From NCBI RefSeq assembly GCF_002204185.1, contig NZ_MXPU01000010.1, positions 124,001 through 188,000 of the forward strand: DNA of 64,000 nt. The letters are read 5' to 3'. Source of the stretch: Rhizobium esperanzae (lineage in GTDB: Bacteria > Pseudomonadota > Alphaproteobacteria > Rhizobiales > Rhizobiaceae). The notes beneath the pieces are model-generated. The model worked only from the letters and a program-made list of their open reading frames with translations. It ran no database searches and had not been told where the DNA came from. Positions 63,405 to 64,000 of the stretch are shown here, one piece after another (within the stretch, counting starts at the first letter, position 1; each line of letters begins with the position of its first letter). The position numbers and the translations under genes are program-made.

Positions 63405-64000
63405 AGAAGGCGCTTGTCACCGGAGCAGATGGGTTCATCGGCTCTCATCTTGTCGAGACGCTGGTGAGATCGGGTGTCGAAGTCCGCGCACTCTGCCAGT
63501 ATAATTCGTTTTCCAGCTGGGGCTGGCTCGATCAGTCCGAATACCGCGGCAAGTTCGAGGTGATCCTCGGAGACGTCCGCGATCCCGCCCAGATGCGCTC
63601 CGTCGCCAAAGGTGTCGACACGATCTTTCACCTCGCCGCTCTGATCGCGATCCCCTATTCCTACCAGGCTCCCTCAAGCTACATCGATACCAATGTGCAC
63701 GGGACCTTGAACGTTCTTCAAGGTGCGCTTGACGCCGGCGTCGGAAGAGTGATCCAGACCTCGACGAGTGAAGTCTACGGCACGGCGCGTTTTGTGCCGA
63801 TCAGCGAAAGCCATCCTCTACAGGCGCAGTCGCCCTATTCGGCATCCAAGATCGGTGCCGATGCCATCGCTTACAGCTATCATTCGAGCTTCGATCTGCC
63901 GGTGACGATCGCACGGCCTTTCAACACCTATGGCCCGAGACAATCTGCCAGGGCAGTTATTCCGACAGTCATTTCCCAGCTTCTGAGCGGGCGGACGACG
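63401..64000 (+). CDS. NAD-dependent epimerase/dehydratase (partial)
   Basis: The first 200 residues of an extended SDR enzyme; the frame is still open at the window end. Rossmann motif TGADGFIGSH (7-16), and catalytic Tyr146/Lys150 in SPYSASKIGAD with Ser/Thr 121-124. The opening VRALCQYNSFSSWGWLDQSEY resembles the LegB-like nucleotide-sugar 4,6-dehydratase group. It starts with ATGA overlap on wzt, so it belongs to the same operon. Substrate (GDP- or UDP-sugar) unclear. Confidence 0.8.
   Translation, partial: MKKALVTGADGFIGSHLVETLVRSGVEVRALCQYNSFSSWGWLDQSEYRGKFEVILGDVRDPAQMRSVAKGVDTIFHLAALIAIPYSYQAPSSYIDTNVHGTLNVLQGALDAGVGRVIQTSTSEVYGTARFVPISESHPLQAQSPYSASKIGADAIAYSYHSSFDLPVTIARPFNTYGPRQSARAVIPTVISQLLSGRTT

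Overview
The window is a stretch of alphaproteobacterial chromosome that looks like Rhizobium (R. etli / R. leguminosarum group). Clues are a RirA-type iron regulator, a PdhS-like cell-cycle kinase, a clustered zwf-pgl-edd Entner-Doudoroff operon, an AglK-type sugar ATPase, a RIME-like mosaic repeat, and a tRNA-His of the alphaproteobacterial type without G-1. GC content is high and coding is dense throughout. No phage, transposase, integrase or CRISPR array was seen.

Layout. 1-2.0 kb: end of an alpha-glucosidase gene, its transporter ATPase (aglK) and a small PilZ-like protein. 2.0-6.1 kb (minus): edd, pgl and zwf. 6.2-9.0 kb (minus): a PuuB-like oxidase and a PuuA-like glutamine synthetase homologue for polyamine use. 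9.1-10.6 kb: a HI0933-type flavoprotein and a 47-residue membrane peptide. 10.9-15.5 kb: two unlike chemoreceptors in tandem. 15.5-16.7 kb: a small unknown ORF and a LysR regulator with a 20-bp palindrome over its start codon. 16.8-19.9 kb: isocitrate lyase with a small downstream gene, divergent from an XRE/short-chain-acyl regulator. 20.0-24.2 kb: a spermidine/putrescine ABC transporter. 24.2-33.0 kb: AsmA-like protein, acetoacetyl-CoA synthetase, a 1261-residue PdhS-like kinase and a phasin. 33.16 kb: tRNA-His. 34.0-41.8 kb: one 7.9-kb gene for a 2621-residue secreted RTX protein with a serralysin-type zinc protease head and 25 repeats. 42.0-46.3 kb: a DUF4174 protein, a Pro-rich 55-residue protein, LysR plus ABM monooxygenase, methylmalonate-semialdehyde dehydrogenase and RirA. 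46.6-52.7 kb: a dipeptide ABC operon and gluconokinase. 52.7-53.9 kb: a D-amino-acid dehydrogenase. 54.0-57.7 kb: a type III polyketide synthase with a membrane methyltransferase, divergent from a TPR-ECF sigma-anti-sigma operon. 57.8-64.0 kb: a surface-polysaccharide (O-antigen type) locus with GT2, RfbA, FdtA-like isomerase, FdtB-like aminotransferase, Wzm/Wzt exporter and the start of a nucleotide-sugar dehydratase.

Most notable points. (1) The divergent polyketide and sigma-factor operons carry the same two-part motif, CGAATAAA-N12-GGTGTTCTC, each exactly 32 nt before the start codon. This suggests that the ECF factor drives both its own operon and a small lipid-like metabolite pathway. 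(2) The giant RTX protease has nested segmental duplications (792 bp in tandem, and about 1.8 kb). (3) An unassigned transcript ending in a strong terminator may lie downstream of acetoacetyl-CoA synthetase. Gene functions are read from recognisable motifs and family resemblance; no database search was run.
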